Part shown: positions 1 to 8,349 of the stretch, in pieces
Layout: the number at the start of each line of letters is the position of its first letter
Position numbering within the stretch: position 1 is the stretch's first letter
Source: Armatimonadota bacterium
Lineage (GTDB): Bacteria > Armatimonadota > HRBIN16
Assembly: GCA_028275265.1 (NCBI GenBank)
Contig: JAPWUZ010000002.1
Coordinates: 1-31,976, forward strand
DNA length: 31,976 nucleotides
Direction of reading: 5' to 3'
The notes under the pieces: model-generated
What the model saw: the letters and a program-made list of their open reading frames with translations, nothing else
The model's database searches: none
Told to the model about the DNA's origin: nothing
Made by a program: the position numbers and the translations under genes

Positions 1-59
1 CAGCAGTTATCTAGGTTGTCCCAGCAATGACCTCAATCCAACAGCCTCAGTTTCCGCTG

Positions 60-89
60 AGAAAAGGCGCACTCCAACGGAGTGCGCCT
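60..89 (-). terminator. Rho-independent terminator of the beta-propeller gene
   Basis: A perfect 11-base inverted repeat (arms 65-75 and 79-89, three-base loop) lies 31 bases beyond the stop of the minus-strand gene that ends at 121. Read on the minus strand, the stem is GC-rich and runs directly into TTTTCT, the layout of an intrinsic terminator. On the plus strand no T-run follows, so it works in one direction only. The 59 bases to the window edge hold no gene I can support. Confidence 0.85.
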
Positions 90-120
90 GCATCCTGTTC
101 GGAGTCTCGAACCGATTGCG

Positions 121-1752
121 CTACTTCAGCGGAAACGCCAGCACCTTGCCGTTCGCCGACGCTGCCACCACCACGTCATCCGCCGACAAACCGGAGATGC
201 TGGGAGAACGCACAAACGACTCTCCGTTGTTGCTGCCGTCGTACAGGTAGAACTCCTGCGGATTGTCGGCGTTGATGGCGTAGAATTTGCCGTTGTCGCT
301 GCCGATGTAGATGTACGGGGTGGTGCTGCCCTGTTTGCGCACCACGATGGGCATCCCCAGGAACCTGCCTGCATCGCGCGGCTGGATAGGGTAGCCGCTC
401 TTCGACGTGCCGTCAGAGGCATGCACAGCATGTATCTTGCCGTCCGTGGTGCCGAAATACACGACCTCTGCCACCCAGTCGAAGAAGGGACTGCCTACAA
501 TCGGAGCCCCCGCATCAATCATCCAGCGCACATGCGGAACTGTGGGGTCGGGCGTGGCGTTCATCGCGTAGAACCAGCCGTTTTGCCCGCCGATGAAAAG
601 GGTGTTTGTGCGGATGTCGATCCACGGCGAACCGGTTATCGGTTGACCAGGAGAGACCATCTCCGACCACACGCCCTGCAGGTCGCTGGAACGGAAGCAC
701 ACCACGAATCCGTCGCCCGTGCCTGCCCACAGGTGCGTGGTGCCTGGCGCGGAGGGCGTAGAAGAGAACTGGCTGCCCCACTGGCTGGAACGGGCGAGCA
801 ACATACCGTTGGCGTCGTACGAATAGATGCGCCCATCGTTGGCAGGCACGAACAGGATACCGTTCTGCACCACAGGCGAAGCCTCGATGCTGACCCCGCT
901 GGCAACGGTGCGAGTGCCCTGCACCGCGCCCGAGTTGGGGTCCACCAGCTGCACCCGTCCGTCCGCCGTCGGCACGTACAGCACACCGCCGCGCGCGGCG
1001 ACCCGTCCAGGCATAGCAGCGCCCAGACTGACGGGGGTGTCCCATGCGGTTGTGCCAGCGTTTTGCCCGTTCACCCAGTAGGCGTACAGCTGACCCGCGC
1101 CAGAACCGATAATCGCCTTTCCACCCGTGATGGTCACATCGCCCGATACCCCGCCGGGCACACTGGCGGTCCAGAGCGGCGAGAAGGGGTTCACCACGTC
1201 CGCTGCCACGCTGTGGAGAGCGTACTTCTGGTTGTCGAAGTTGGAAGTTACCCGGAATGGAAGAGCCCGAACGGTGCTACCAGTTACGGGATCCGGCGGC
1301 GCGGTGACTGTCACGAAGAGTTTGTATTCGTCGTTCATGCGCAACGTGGGCGTGCGGTTGATCACGTTGTTTTCATTGGAATCGCGCTGCCCGTTGCCGT
1401 TGGTGTCCTCGATGAAAACCACCGACCATCCGGCGGGTAGCGCACCGGTGCTCAGCTGATAGTAGTCATCGCCGTTGCCGGTGTTCTTTATGGTCACCGG
1501 AAAGTTGTAGGAGCCTCCCGGGTTCAGCGTCGCCTCCTGCACCGCGAGAGTCACCTGCACATCCGCTACCTGTGCTACGGTGAGCGTGACCGTGTTGGAG
1601 ACGGTGTTATAGGAGTTTCCACCAGAATCGATATAGTTCGCCAGCGCCTGCAGATGTATCTCCGTGCCCGCAGGCGTTAGCTGGGCAAATGCGGTTACAT
1701 TCCACGCGCAGACGATGGCTGCGGCGAGCCACATGCAACGGTGAGTTTTCAT
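121..1752 (-). CDS. Secreted PQQ-like beta-propeller repeat protein with DUF11-like N-terminal domain
   Basis: The 543-residue protein starts at ATG 1752, with AAGGAG seven bases upstream. An upstream in-frame start at 1812 adds only unlikely residues before the signal peptide. Residues 1-23 form a signal peptide ending AFA. Residues about 24-190 are beta-rich, with SNTVTLTVAQV and a Ca-loop-like DTNGNGQRDSNE, resembling DUF11/conserved-repeat surface domains. The rest carries about eight copies of a strand motif, G-x-x-x-G-x-hydrophobic-Y/aromatic (for example VPANDGRIYSYD, GTTDGKIHAVH, GSDNGKFYAIN), typical of PQQ-like or BamB-like propellers. It lacks the lipobox and family context of BamB. 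The likely role is a periplasmic or surface binding or scaffold protein, but the ligand is unknown. It is transcribed alone, divergent from the broken gene at 1925, and ends at a strong terminator. Confidence 0.88.
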   Translation of the reverse strand: MKTHRCMWLAAAIVCAWNVTAFAQLTPAGTEIHLQALANYIDSGGNSYNTVSNTVTLTVAQVADVQVTLAVQEATLNPGGSYNFPVTIKNTGNGDDYYQLSTGALPAGWSVVFIEDTNGNGQRDSNENNVINRTPTLRMNDEYKLFVTVTAPPDPVTGSTVRALPFRVTSNFDNQKYALHSVAADVVNPFSPLWTASVPGGVSGDVTITGGKAIIGSGAGQLYAYWVNGQNAGTTAWDTPVSLGAAMPGRVAARGGVLYVPTADGRVQLVDPNSGAVQGTRTVASGVSIEASPVVQNGILFVPANDGRIYSYDANGMLLARSSQWGSQFSSTPSAPGTTHLWAGTGDGFVVCFRSSDLQGVWSEMVSPGQPITGSPWIDIRTNTLFIGGQNGWFYAMNATPDPTVPHVRWMIDAGAPIVGSPFFDWVAEVVYFGTTDGKIHAVHASDGTSKSGYPIQPRDAGRFLGMPIVVRKQGSTTPYIYIGSDNGKFYAINADNPQEFYLYDGSNNGESFVRSPSISGLSADDVVVAASANGKVLAFPLK

Positions 1753-1924
1753 AGACAGCTCCTTGCACGGGTGGTTCTCACAGGGTTTGTGCCACAGACT
1801 CGGAAAGAGCACAGCTGGTAAACCTTTGGGGGAGCCGAACTTCCGGTAGCAATGCGGATAGCAGGATTACCAGTATGAGAGGCGAAGCTGGGTAAGGACG
1901 ATAAGGTCACGTGGAGGGTGCAGC

Positions 1925-2237
1925 ATGTGGCTTTTCTGCACGATGGGGGTGTTGCTGATGCTTCTGGCTGGAACCCTCCACAAAACGCTGGCAGACAGTC
2001 CACAAGGGGCTGGACATCCCGCTGGTGTATGCGGTATTTGTGCCGCACGCCAGCAAGAGGGTTTTCTGTTCTACCCCGGCTGGGCTATACGTTCTATAGC
2101 CGGGCAGCTCCCGCTGGCGCAACGCCAACCTGGTGCTTGTTCTCGATGACAACACCCTGCGCGAAGTGGGCAGCGCGGACTATCTGGAGGCGTACTGGCG
2201 GGGACGAGCCTTCGGCTTCTTGAGCGAGACAGACTGA
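1925..2237 (+). pseudogene. Broken small exported-protein gene (frameshift plus in-frame TAG)
   Basis: GGAGGG lies eight bases before ATG 1925, which opens a hydrophobic leader (MWLFCTMGVLLMLLAG) like a signal or anchor segment. After about 1970 the coding character (high GC at third positions, sensible residues) moves to another frame. That frame reads QTVHKGLDIPLVYAVFVP from 1992, meets TAG at 2097-2099, and continues in the same frame as NANLVLVLDDNTLREVGSAD to TGA at 2235-2237. This fits one gene of about 100 codons broken by a frameshift and a stop. The tail (GSSRWRNANLVLVLDD, then EAYW) weakly recalls the end of phospholipase-D-type domains, but I would not name it. A sequencing error is possible. 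It ends 24 bases before the next gene. The stretch 1753-1924 upstream shows no gene, only the divergent control region. Confidence 0.5.
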
Positions 2238-2261
2238 CAACCCTTGTAAGGAGGGGAAACA

Positions 2262-4469
2262 ATGAGGAGCCTGTTCGCAAGAAGGCTTCCGCTGGGGCTG
2301 TGGAGCGCACTGCTTCTCGCCTCAACGGTCGTCTTGCCACGTGCCAGCGCATTTTCTGGCGAAGACATTTTGCGCGGCAACCCCTGGTACCACCAGGTAT
2401 TAACCGAGAAAGCGGCGCGTGCCTGCGGTTTCTCCGAAGCCGCCATCGGCAGCCTGAAGTGGCACGCGGACTACATCGACTCGTACGCCTACAACCCGCT
2501 GTGGTGGGCTGACGGTGGACTGAACCGCCTCAAGGTGTCGTTGGCAACCTACGATGAACTGGCGAAGCTCCACTTCGACGACCTGTTCTCCACCGCGCAG
2601 GTGGAAGCAAACTGGCGGCGTATTCTGGCAGGCACGTTACTCGGCTTGCTGTGGGCAAAGGAGCAGAACGATGTCTCCGCCGCGCAAAACATTCTGGGTG
2701 TTTCCCTGCACGCCATTCAGGACTTCTACGCGCACTCCAACTGGGTGGATGACCCCAACCGGCGCAACCGTACCTGGTTTGAGGTGCCTCCCGAAGAGCG
2801 CAGGCAGATGAGCCTCTGGACCGGCGCATACGAAAAACCGCTCCAGCTGGGTATCAAACCGCACGGTAAGATCGAACCCGCAGCCACGCTGTTGAAGATG
2901 TCGGGAGTGGCAGGCATCATGCCGCTGGTCTGTTCGCCGTACTCGCCGCTGAGTAATAGCGGACTGTGTGAGCAGTGGAAGAACGTACAGGACGGCAAAG
3001 CGGTGCAGCCACAGGTGCTTGGGGTACGTGTGCCCGACAACTTTGCCTATCTCTCCCCACCGGGCATCGCACTGGACAACCGCTGGGTGGCGAACATCGC
3101 TGTACAGGTGCGCGGAGTGACCGACGTCACCGGCGAGCAGCTGTTCGAAACCGCGCTGACGCTGGCGGAGCGCACCTCGGTGCAGTGGCTCGCCATTCTG
3201 GAAGAGAAAATGAACGCGCTGGGAGCTGGGGAGTTCTGGCAGCGGGTGAAAACCACCGGCTTCGCCGAGTCGGAACGCACCCAGCAGTATGAGCATTACA
3301 ACAAGCTCCCCTATACGTTTCTGAGTGCCGGAGTATACCCCACGCCCGCGATGCGCCCTGCTGGAGATAACCAGTTCTTCCTGCGCGTGCGCTTGAAGAC
3401 CGCTTCGCAAATGGGTTCCGGCACCGATGCCGACATCCTGCTAGAGGCGCGAGGGCAACGGTTCCTGCTGGACTACATGCCGCGAGCCAATCCCGTGCTC
3501 GCCGTGAACGACTTCGAAGCGGGCGACGACATGGTGTACGTGGTGGGACCGTTTGGTGTCCTGCCCGACAGCATCACCCTGCGCAACGACGCCGCCGATG
3601 CCGAGGAAGTGGCTCGCGCGCTGGGCAGGGCGTTTGTGGAGGGCATCGAGTGGGCAGTCTCCAACGCGCGCACCTTCCTGCTGAGCCTCATCGGCGGTAA
3701 CGCCGACCACGTGGCGAGCAATAAAAAGGTATGGACGGCAGAGGAGCTCGCACGGGTCGGCACCAGCGGGACGGAGTTCTCCGTGTACCTGAACGGCGGC
3801 GGCGAGGGCAAGTACACCGTATACGGCACCATCCGTAAAGTGCGCGAGGGGAGCGACGCCAGCGGAGATTGGGCGGAGTACAGTGTCAGCCTCGACCGGC
3901 TGTATTGCAATGCCGAAAGCAAGTGGGACCGGGGCAGCGACTCGGATGAGCCTTTCGTGCTCGCGTTGCTGGTGCCTCTGCCCGGTGAGGTGCAAAAGCA
4001 CCGTGCCGGACCTTACAACGATGTGGACTCGGGGGAGTCGCGCAACATCGGGCACGTGTTCCAGACGGTACGCATCCCGAAAGGTTCTGGGATGCTCAGC
4101 CTTGCCCTCTCATTATGGGAGAGCGACGACGAAAGCGCATCCGACCGCGACAAACTGCTGAACAAATTCGCCGGCGAGACCGGCGCGAAAACAGAGGTTC
4201 CTCGTCGCGGCTTTCTGGATGCACTCGGCGCGGCGATTGCGGCAGACTGGCGTCTGGCACATATCGAGGTGTACGCCTTCTCGCGCGTCGACAGCCTGCG
4301 CAGCGGCAAGGTGCTGGAACAACCGATGAACGCATGGGTGAAGGGCGGCAAGAGCATCACCTTTCGCCTGAACACCTCGGCGGTGCGCGATTGGCGCGTA
4401 GCTCCCGCCGATTTGGAGCGGCTACCCGTGCGTTTGCCGGTAATTATCCCGCCGAGGCTGGAGCGGTAG
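2262..4469 (+). CDS. Secreted zinc-phospholipase/Het-C-like protein with PLAT domain
   Basis: The 735-residue protein starts at ATG 2262 behind AAGGAGGGG. Residues 1-30 are a signal peptide (LPRASA). Residues about 35-170 are helical with spaced His/Asp: WYH (H44), KWHADYID (H68, D70, D73), LHFDD (H104) and LHAIQDFYAHSNW (H150, D154, H158). This last motif is shared by Het-C-type proteins and resembles the metal-binding helix of zinc-dependent phospholipase C. Residues about 370-450 match a PLAT/LH2 domain: VRLKTASQMGSGTDADILL, then NDFEAGDD and VVGPFGVLPDSITLR. The last 250 residues are beta-rich and unassigned. Clostridial alpha-toxin has the same order, zinc phospholipase C then PLAT. A lipid- or membrane-directed exoenzyme is an inference; catalysis is not shown by sequence alone. 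It may share a transcript with the broken gene upstream. Confidence 0.8.
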   Translation: MRSLFARRLPLGLWSALLLASTVVLPRASAFSGEDILRGNPWYHQVLTEKAARACGFSEAAIGSLKWHADYIDSYAYNPLWWADGGLNRLKVSLATYDELAKLHFDDLFSTAQVEANWRRILAGTLLGLLWAKEQNDVSAAQNILGVSLHAIQDFYAHSNWVDDPNRRNRTWFEVPPEERRQMSLWTGAYEKPLQLGIKPHGKIEPAATLLKMSGVAGIMPLVCSPYSPLSNSGLCEQWKNVQDGKAVQPQVLGVRVPDNFAYLSPPGIALDNRWVANIAVQVRGVTDVTGEQLFETALTLAERTSVQWLAILEEKMNALGAGEFWQRVKTTGFAESERTQQYEHYNKLPYTFLSAGVYPTPAMRPAGDNQFFLRVRLKTASQMGSGTDADILLEARGQRFLLDYMPRANPVLAVNDFEAGDDMVYVVGPFGVLPDSITLRNDAADAEEVARALGRAFVEGIEWAVSNARTFLLSLIGGNADHVASNKKVWTAEELARVGTSGTEFSVYLNGGGEGKYTVYGTIRKVREGSDASGDWAEYSVSLDRLYCNAESKWDRGSDSDEPFVLALLVPLPGEVQKHRAGPYNDVDSGESRNIGHVFQTVRIPKGSGMLSLALSLWESDDESASDRDKLLNKFAGETGAKTEVPRRGFLDALGAAIAADWRLAHIEVYAFSRVDSLRSGKVLEQPMNAWVKGGKSITFRLNTSAVRDWRVAPADLERLPVRLPVIIPPRLER

Positions 4470-4564
4470 CGACGGATGGTCAAGGGGCACGTCGGCAGGA
4501 AACTCGCGTCCGCCTTGCCGAATCCCGTCGGTGTCGGTGTAGACTTTGAGTTGGAGGGGAGAAC

Positions 4565-5728
4565 ATGGCAGAGAGAGTAACACTTGCCATCGTAGGTTGT
4601 GGCGGCATTGCGGGTGCGCACCGCGAGGGGCTGCGAAAGCTCTGGGAGGCGGGTATCCGTGATTTCGAGGTCATCGCGACAGTCGATATCGACCGCGCGC
4701 GCGCCGAGAGGATGGCAGACCAGGTCGCGGAGTTTCAGGGCAAGCGGCCCACGCCATATCAACAGCTGGAGGAGATGCTGCAGACCGAGAAGAGCCTGCA
4801 GGCGGTAGACATCTGCTCGGTGCACCGCAACCACCATACGCTGGCAATCCCCTGCTTTGAGGCGGGCAAGCATGTGACGATAGAAAAGCCACTGGCATTG
4901 ACCCTGAAAGCCGGGCGGCAGATGCTGGCAGCAGCCGAGAAGGCAGGCACGGTCTTTCAGGTGGCGGAGAACTACCGGCGCGCACCGGAGCACCGTGCCA
5001 TCCACTGGGCAGTGCGTCAGGGCGACATCGGCGAGATACGCATGGTCTTCTGGCTGGATGTGGGCGAACGGTTGTGGTACTGGACATGGCGCGAACACCG
5101 CTTCGAGGCGGGTGGCGGCTGGGTGCTGGACGGCGGGGTGCATTTCGCCGACTTGTTCCGCTACCATGTGGGCGAGGTGGATACCGTCGCGGCGCGTGCC
5201 CACGCCTTCCATCCCTATCGCTACGGCAAGCCCGAAACGCTGGAAGACCCCATTCCGGTGGACGTGGAAGACACCGTGATGGCAACGCTCACCTTCAAAA
5301 ACGGCGCAATGGGGCAGTGGACGTCGGTGTCCGCCGCTCCGGGCAAGGGTTTCAATCAGCGCGTGCTGTACGGCGAACACGGCTCCATCGACTTCGGCAG
5401 CGGGCTAAAAACACGCTCCGGGCGGGAGGAAAGCCTGCAGGAGATGGTGGCTCGTTTCCGCAAAGGCATCGGTGAGGACGGTTGGGAGCAGATGTTCCCC
5501 AAAGGCGTTACCGACACCATCGCCACCGAGCTATGGGAGTTCATTCAAGCCGTGCAGGGCAAGATGCAGGTAGAAATCGACGGCGTAGAAGGCTACAAGG
5601 ACGAAGCCATCTGCATGGCGTTGTACGAGTCCAGCTGGCTCAACGGAAGCACGGTTGCGGTGGCGGGCGTCGAAGCCGGAGCCATTGCCAACTATCAGCG
5701 CGATTTGGACGAGGCGTTGGGGCTGTAA
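4565..5728 (+). CDS. Gfo/Idh/MocA-family NAD(P)-dependent oxidoreductase, cytoplasmic
   Basis: The 387-residue protein starts at ATG 4565, preceded by GGAGGGGAGAAC. The N-terminal Rossmann fold is marked by AIVGCGGIAGAH (residues 8-19), an acidic residue at the end of strand 2 (VDID, D41), and the family signature EKP at 107-109 with its catalytic lysine. The C-terminal alpha/beta domain includes GGGWVLDGGVHFADLFRY, where the Asp/His pair of sugar dehydrogenases normally sits. There is no signal peptide, unlike the two paralogues at 9615 and 11065, and sequence similarity to them is low, so it is a separate branch. Members oxidise or reduce sugars, inositols or related polyols; the substrate cannot be read here. 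It stands alone between two gaps of about 100 bases. Confidence 0.9.
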   Translation: MAERVTLAIVGCGGIAGAHREGLRKLWEAGIRDFEVIATVDIDRARAERMADQVAEFQGKRPTPYQQLEEMLQTEKSLQAVDICSVHRNHHTLAIPCFEAGKHVTIEKPLALTLKAGRQMLAAAEKAGTVFQVAENYRRAPEHRAIHWAVRQGDIGEIRMVFWLDVGERLWYWTWREHRFEAGGGWVLDGGVHFADLFRYHVGEVDTVAARAHAFHPYRYGKPETLEDPIPVDVEDTVMATLTFKNGAMGQWTSVSAAPGKGFNQRVLYGEHGSIDFGSGLKTRSGREESLQEMVARFRKGIGEDGWEQMFPKGVTDTIATELWEFIQAVQGKMQVEIDGVEGYKDEAICMALYESSWLNGSTVAVAGVEAGAIANYQRDLDEALGL

Positions 5729-5746
5729 ACGTATTAAATCTCGTAG

Positions 5747-5776
5747 GGCACGGGCAATTCAGGGATTGCCCGTGCC
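5747..5776. repeat. Perfect 12-base-arm palindrome between convergent genes
   Basis: GGCACGGGCAAT (5747-5758) and its exact reverse complement (5765-5776) flank a six-base loop. It lies 18 bases past the oxidoreductase stop and 67 bases from the end of the converging metallohydrolase gene. Neither strand has a T-run after the stem, so it is not a standard intrinsic terminator. It may protect 3' ends, or it may be one copy of a dispersed palindromic repeat. The rest of the gap (to 5842) shows nothing else. Confidence 0.6.
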
Positions 5777-5842
5777 AACCACTGCATGGCGCTTCATCCC
5801 CCCTGATGATGATACCACCGTTACCGCTCACTCCACCACTCT

Positions 5843-8332
5843 TTAACTTCCGAACTCCTCATGCATTCGCCGGTGAATGGCTTCTATCGCCTCTCGGAAT
5901 GGGCGTTCCAGATAGGCGAAATGGTCCTCCTCACCGTGATGGTGTGTCACGTGATACGACGGATGGTGTGCCGCCTTCTCACGGATGTAGGCGAGACCGC
6001 CCTCTATCAGCGTGAGCATATATTGTGCTGTCTCACGTTCAAAGAGACTCCAGCGGTCGCCACAGGCGATGTAAACGGGGGAGGTGTGCGCGAACACACC
6101 CCTGCGCCAGACGTCAAAATGGGGCACCGCTGTATAGTTGGCTCCCGCGCAGCGCGCCGCCATCCACGTGTTACCCGTCACGCGCAGCCTGGTCTTGAGG
6201 TGCAGGCGATTGGCTCCTTTCGGCTCATCCACCGATGCCCCCACCTGCCCCTGCTGTACGATTTGCAGCGTGTGGATGGGAAAGATAGACTCGGCAACGG
6301 CTTCCACCTCCACCGTACCGCCACCCGGGGGAAGTTTCAGCGTGTCGCCAATCTGCGCCCCTTCCACGCTGAAATGGATCAGTGCGCCGCCGCTGAGGAA
6401 CGTCCTGCCCGCACGTACTGCTTTGCACCAGTTCTCGTAGGTGAACTCCTCCTCGGGTGGGATGTAAGCGTAGGTGCGATACTGCCCCACCGCCACCTCG
6501 CTGCTCATCTTGTCCGTCCCACCCACCAGCGGCAGGCGGTAGCCGCAGTTCAGGTAACGGTAATACTCACGGTGCTGGAAGTTATCGAAACCGATCATCT
6601 CCAGTGCATCCGCTCTGCCGGTAGCGATTAACACTGCCGGTTCGCCATTGGGAAACGGGAAGTGGGGAATGATGACCGTACCTCCCTGCTCGTGACAGCG
6701 GTCTGCCCAGTGCGCCAGCGTCTCTTCCAGCGTGCCTCCCAGCTCCGCTTCGTCGGGTCCGGCAGTGCACCAGGGCATCACCGCTCGCTTCAGCCCCCAC
6801 AGGATAAGGTGCCCCAGCACGTGCTGGCGGTTCTCCTGCGAGCAATAGACGACGGTACGCCCCCGGTTGCTCACCGTCGGCTCGCCGATAAAATCCTCTG
6901 TGTTGGTGAAGAGATGTCCCCACTGCGATTGCAACAGGTTCACCACGTTCAGGTCCTCGCCCTGCGCTTCGAGGTGCGCCCCCTGCGTGCCCAGAAAGTG
7001 CACATGCGAGTCGCCGCTGAACCATCGCTGCGCGTTCATATCCGTCCATCGTTTGAGGCGCAGTGTCAGCTCTCGTTGACCCGGAGCGATATGCACGCGG
7101 GTACGCAGCGGCTCGTACTCATAGCCCCGCGCGATGTCCACCAGCACCTCTCCACGCGGCAACCAGCCCTGGCAGGTTCCGTCGATGTAGGCGTAGGTAA
7201 TCTGCCCCAGGCGCAGGTCGCCGCCCACGTCCACGTGCCAGGTGTTCAGGTTGGAGTTCACGTGGTCATGGTGCCCGTGCGGCTGGTAGGGAATGCCTTC
7301 CGGCGAGCGAAAGTGCACCCGACAGGGCACGGGCTTGCCTGTTGCATCGTCCACTACCGTCACATGCACCCAGTTCTTGCCCCTGTCCACAACCTCCAGC
7401 TGCACGCGCGGTGTCTCCGCGCGTCCCGTTCGCTGCAGTTCGCCCCAATTCGCGCTGCCCAGGGGCTCCTCACCGTTTTTCACCGTCACCGTCGCCGAGG
7501 GGATGGCGGCGATTTCCACGTATGCCGGGCTGCTGGAGGTGTTTTGCTCCTCGCCCCAGCCCTTGAGCGGCGCGCGGAGGAACTCTTCAGGGGGCGCCTG
7601 TGGCAGAGCGTACGCATAAGTCGCCACGCCCCGATCCACGTCCACCTGCAGCGCGAAAGGCTGCCGAGCGTCTTCCTCACGGCGCAGAGTGATTTTAACC
7701 GGTACGCGCCCTGTGCGCACGAACGGATACTCCTCAGACTGTCCCAGCGTGATGGCAGCGATGAGAAACTTGCGGTCGCCCGGCTCGATGCGTATCGCCT
7801 GAATGGGCTTTTCGGGATGGGGGTTCTGCCACGCCCACAGGTAATAGCTGTGTGGGTGTCCCGCCAGCGCCTCCGTCTGGCGCAACCCCATACTGTCCCA
7901 GCGTCCCTCTGCACGCGGCATCAGACAATCTTTCATGTCAGGATACGCAAGGAACGGCTGCGTCCCCCAGGGCGCTGGTGCGCTGGCGATTTCGAACCGC
8001 TCGCGAATCGGCACGCGCACCTCTTCACCGTCTTCATAGCAAAACACATAGTGGGCAATTACTCGCCCGACGGGTTCCCCCTCGAAGAGATGCGATTCCA
8101 GCAGGACGTGCGCGAAAATCACTGTGCGCGCCGTGCTGCCGATGGGTATGGAACGCGCACTGCGCAGCTCCGGTGTGCCGAAGCCGAGAAAGCACCTCTC
8201 GGGGGAGCTCCCGATGCGAAACGGGAGACCGTGAAACGTCTGCTCTCCCAGCAAAGGCGCAGGCATACTCTCGTAGAACGCAACGCCCACGTTCGCCTGC
8301 GCTGTCAGGTCCACAGGAATGTAGTCGGACAT
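5843..8332 (-). CDS. CehA/McbA-type PHP-fold metallohydrolase, large form
   Basis: The 829-residue protein has ATG at 8332 with AGGAGGGT twelve bases upstream. Its last third holds a PHP-type metal site: WFSGDSHVHFLG at about residues 435-446, VIIPHFPFPNGE near 553 and PLVGGTDKM near 605, the pattern of CehA/McbA-family hydrolases (PHP superfamily). The first 430 residues are beta-rich and include a carboxypeptidase-regulatory-like stretch (VTVVDDATGKPVPCRVHF). The C-terminus is helical with many His residues (HHPSYHVTHHHGEEDHF). Known relatives cleave carbaryl-type esters or phosphoesters; the substrate here is unknown. There is no signal peptide. It lies 17 bases downstream of the phosphatase-like gene on the same strand, so the two are probably co-transcribed. 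Confidence 0.82.
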   Translation of the reverse strand: MSDYIPVDLTAQANVGVAFYESMPAPLLGEQTFHGLPFRIGSSPERCFLGFGTPELRSARSIPIGSTARTVIFAHVLLESHLFEGEPVGRVIAHYVFCYEDGEEVRVPIRERFEIASAPAPWGTQPFLAYPDMKDCLMPRAEGRWDSMGLRQTEALAGHPHSYYLWAWQNPHPEKPIQAIRIEPGDRKFLIAAITLGQSEEYPFVRTGRVPVKITLRREEDARQPFALQVDVDRGVATYAYALPQAPPEEFLRAPLKGWGEEQNTSSSPAYVEIAAIPSATVTVKNGEEPLGSANWGELQRTGRAETPRVQLEVVDRGKNWVHVTVVDDATGKPVPCRVHFRSPEGIPYQPHGHHDHVNSNLNTWHVDVGGDLRLGQITYAYIDGTCQGWLPRGEVLVDIARGYEYEPLRTRVHIAPGQRELTLRLKRWTDMNAQRWFSGDSHVHFLGTQGAHLEAQGEDLNVVNLLQSQWGHLFTNTEDFIGEPTVSNRGRTVVYCSQENRQHVLGHLILWGLKRAVMPWCTAGPDEAELGGTLEETLAHWADRCHEQGGTVIIPHFPFPNGEPAVLIATGRADALEMIGFDNFQHREYYRYLNCGYRLPLVGGTDKMSSEVAVGQYRTYAYIPPEEEFTYENWCKAVRAGRTFLSGGALIHFSVEGAQIGDTLKLPPGGGTVEVEAVAESIFPIHTLQIVQQGQVGASVDEPKGANRLHLKTRLRVTGNTWMAARCAGANYTAVPHFDVWRRGVFAHTSPVYIACGDRWSLFERETAQYMLTLIEGGLAYIREKAAHHPSYHVTHHHGEEDHFAYLERPFREAIEAIHRRMHEEFGS

Positions 8333-8349
8333 TGTGCCAGCACCCTCCT

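Noticed and set aside
82..1440. Long plus-strand open frame opposite the propeller gene
   Set aside because: Antisense shadow of a high-GC gene: Arg/His/Val-rich product with no domain. The minus-strand frame has signal peptide, repeats, ribosome site and terminator.
1753..1924. Possible c-di-GMP-type riboswitch (GGTAAACC near 1818)
   Set aside because: Only one short block resembles the GEMM consensus; the GACGCAAAGCC segment and paired stems are missing.
4515..4545. Possible promoter TTGCCG with TGTAGA or TAGACT before the oxidoreductase gene
   Set aside because: The -10 candidates are poor or spaced at 19 bases; no better than chance in such a gap.
4013..5380. 455-codon minus-strand frame opposite the cytoplasmic oxidoreductase
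   Set aside because: Crosses the ends of two well-supported plus-strand genes, has no family motif and no ribosome site.
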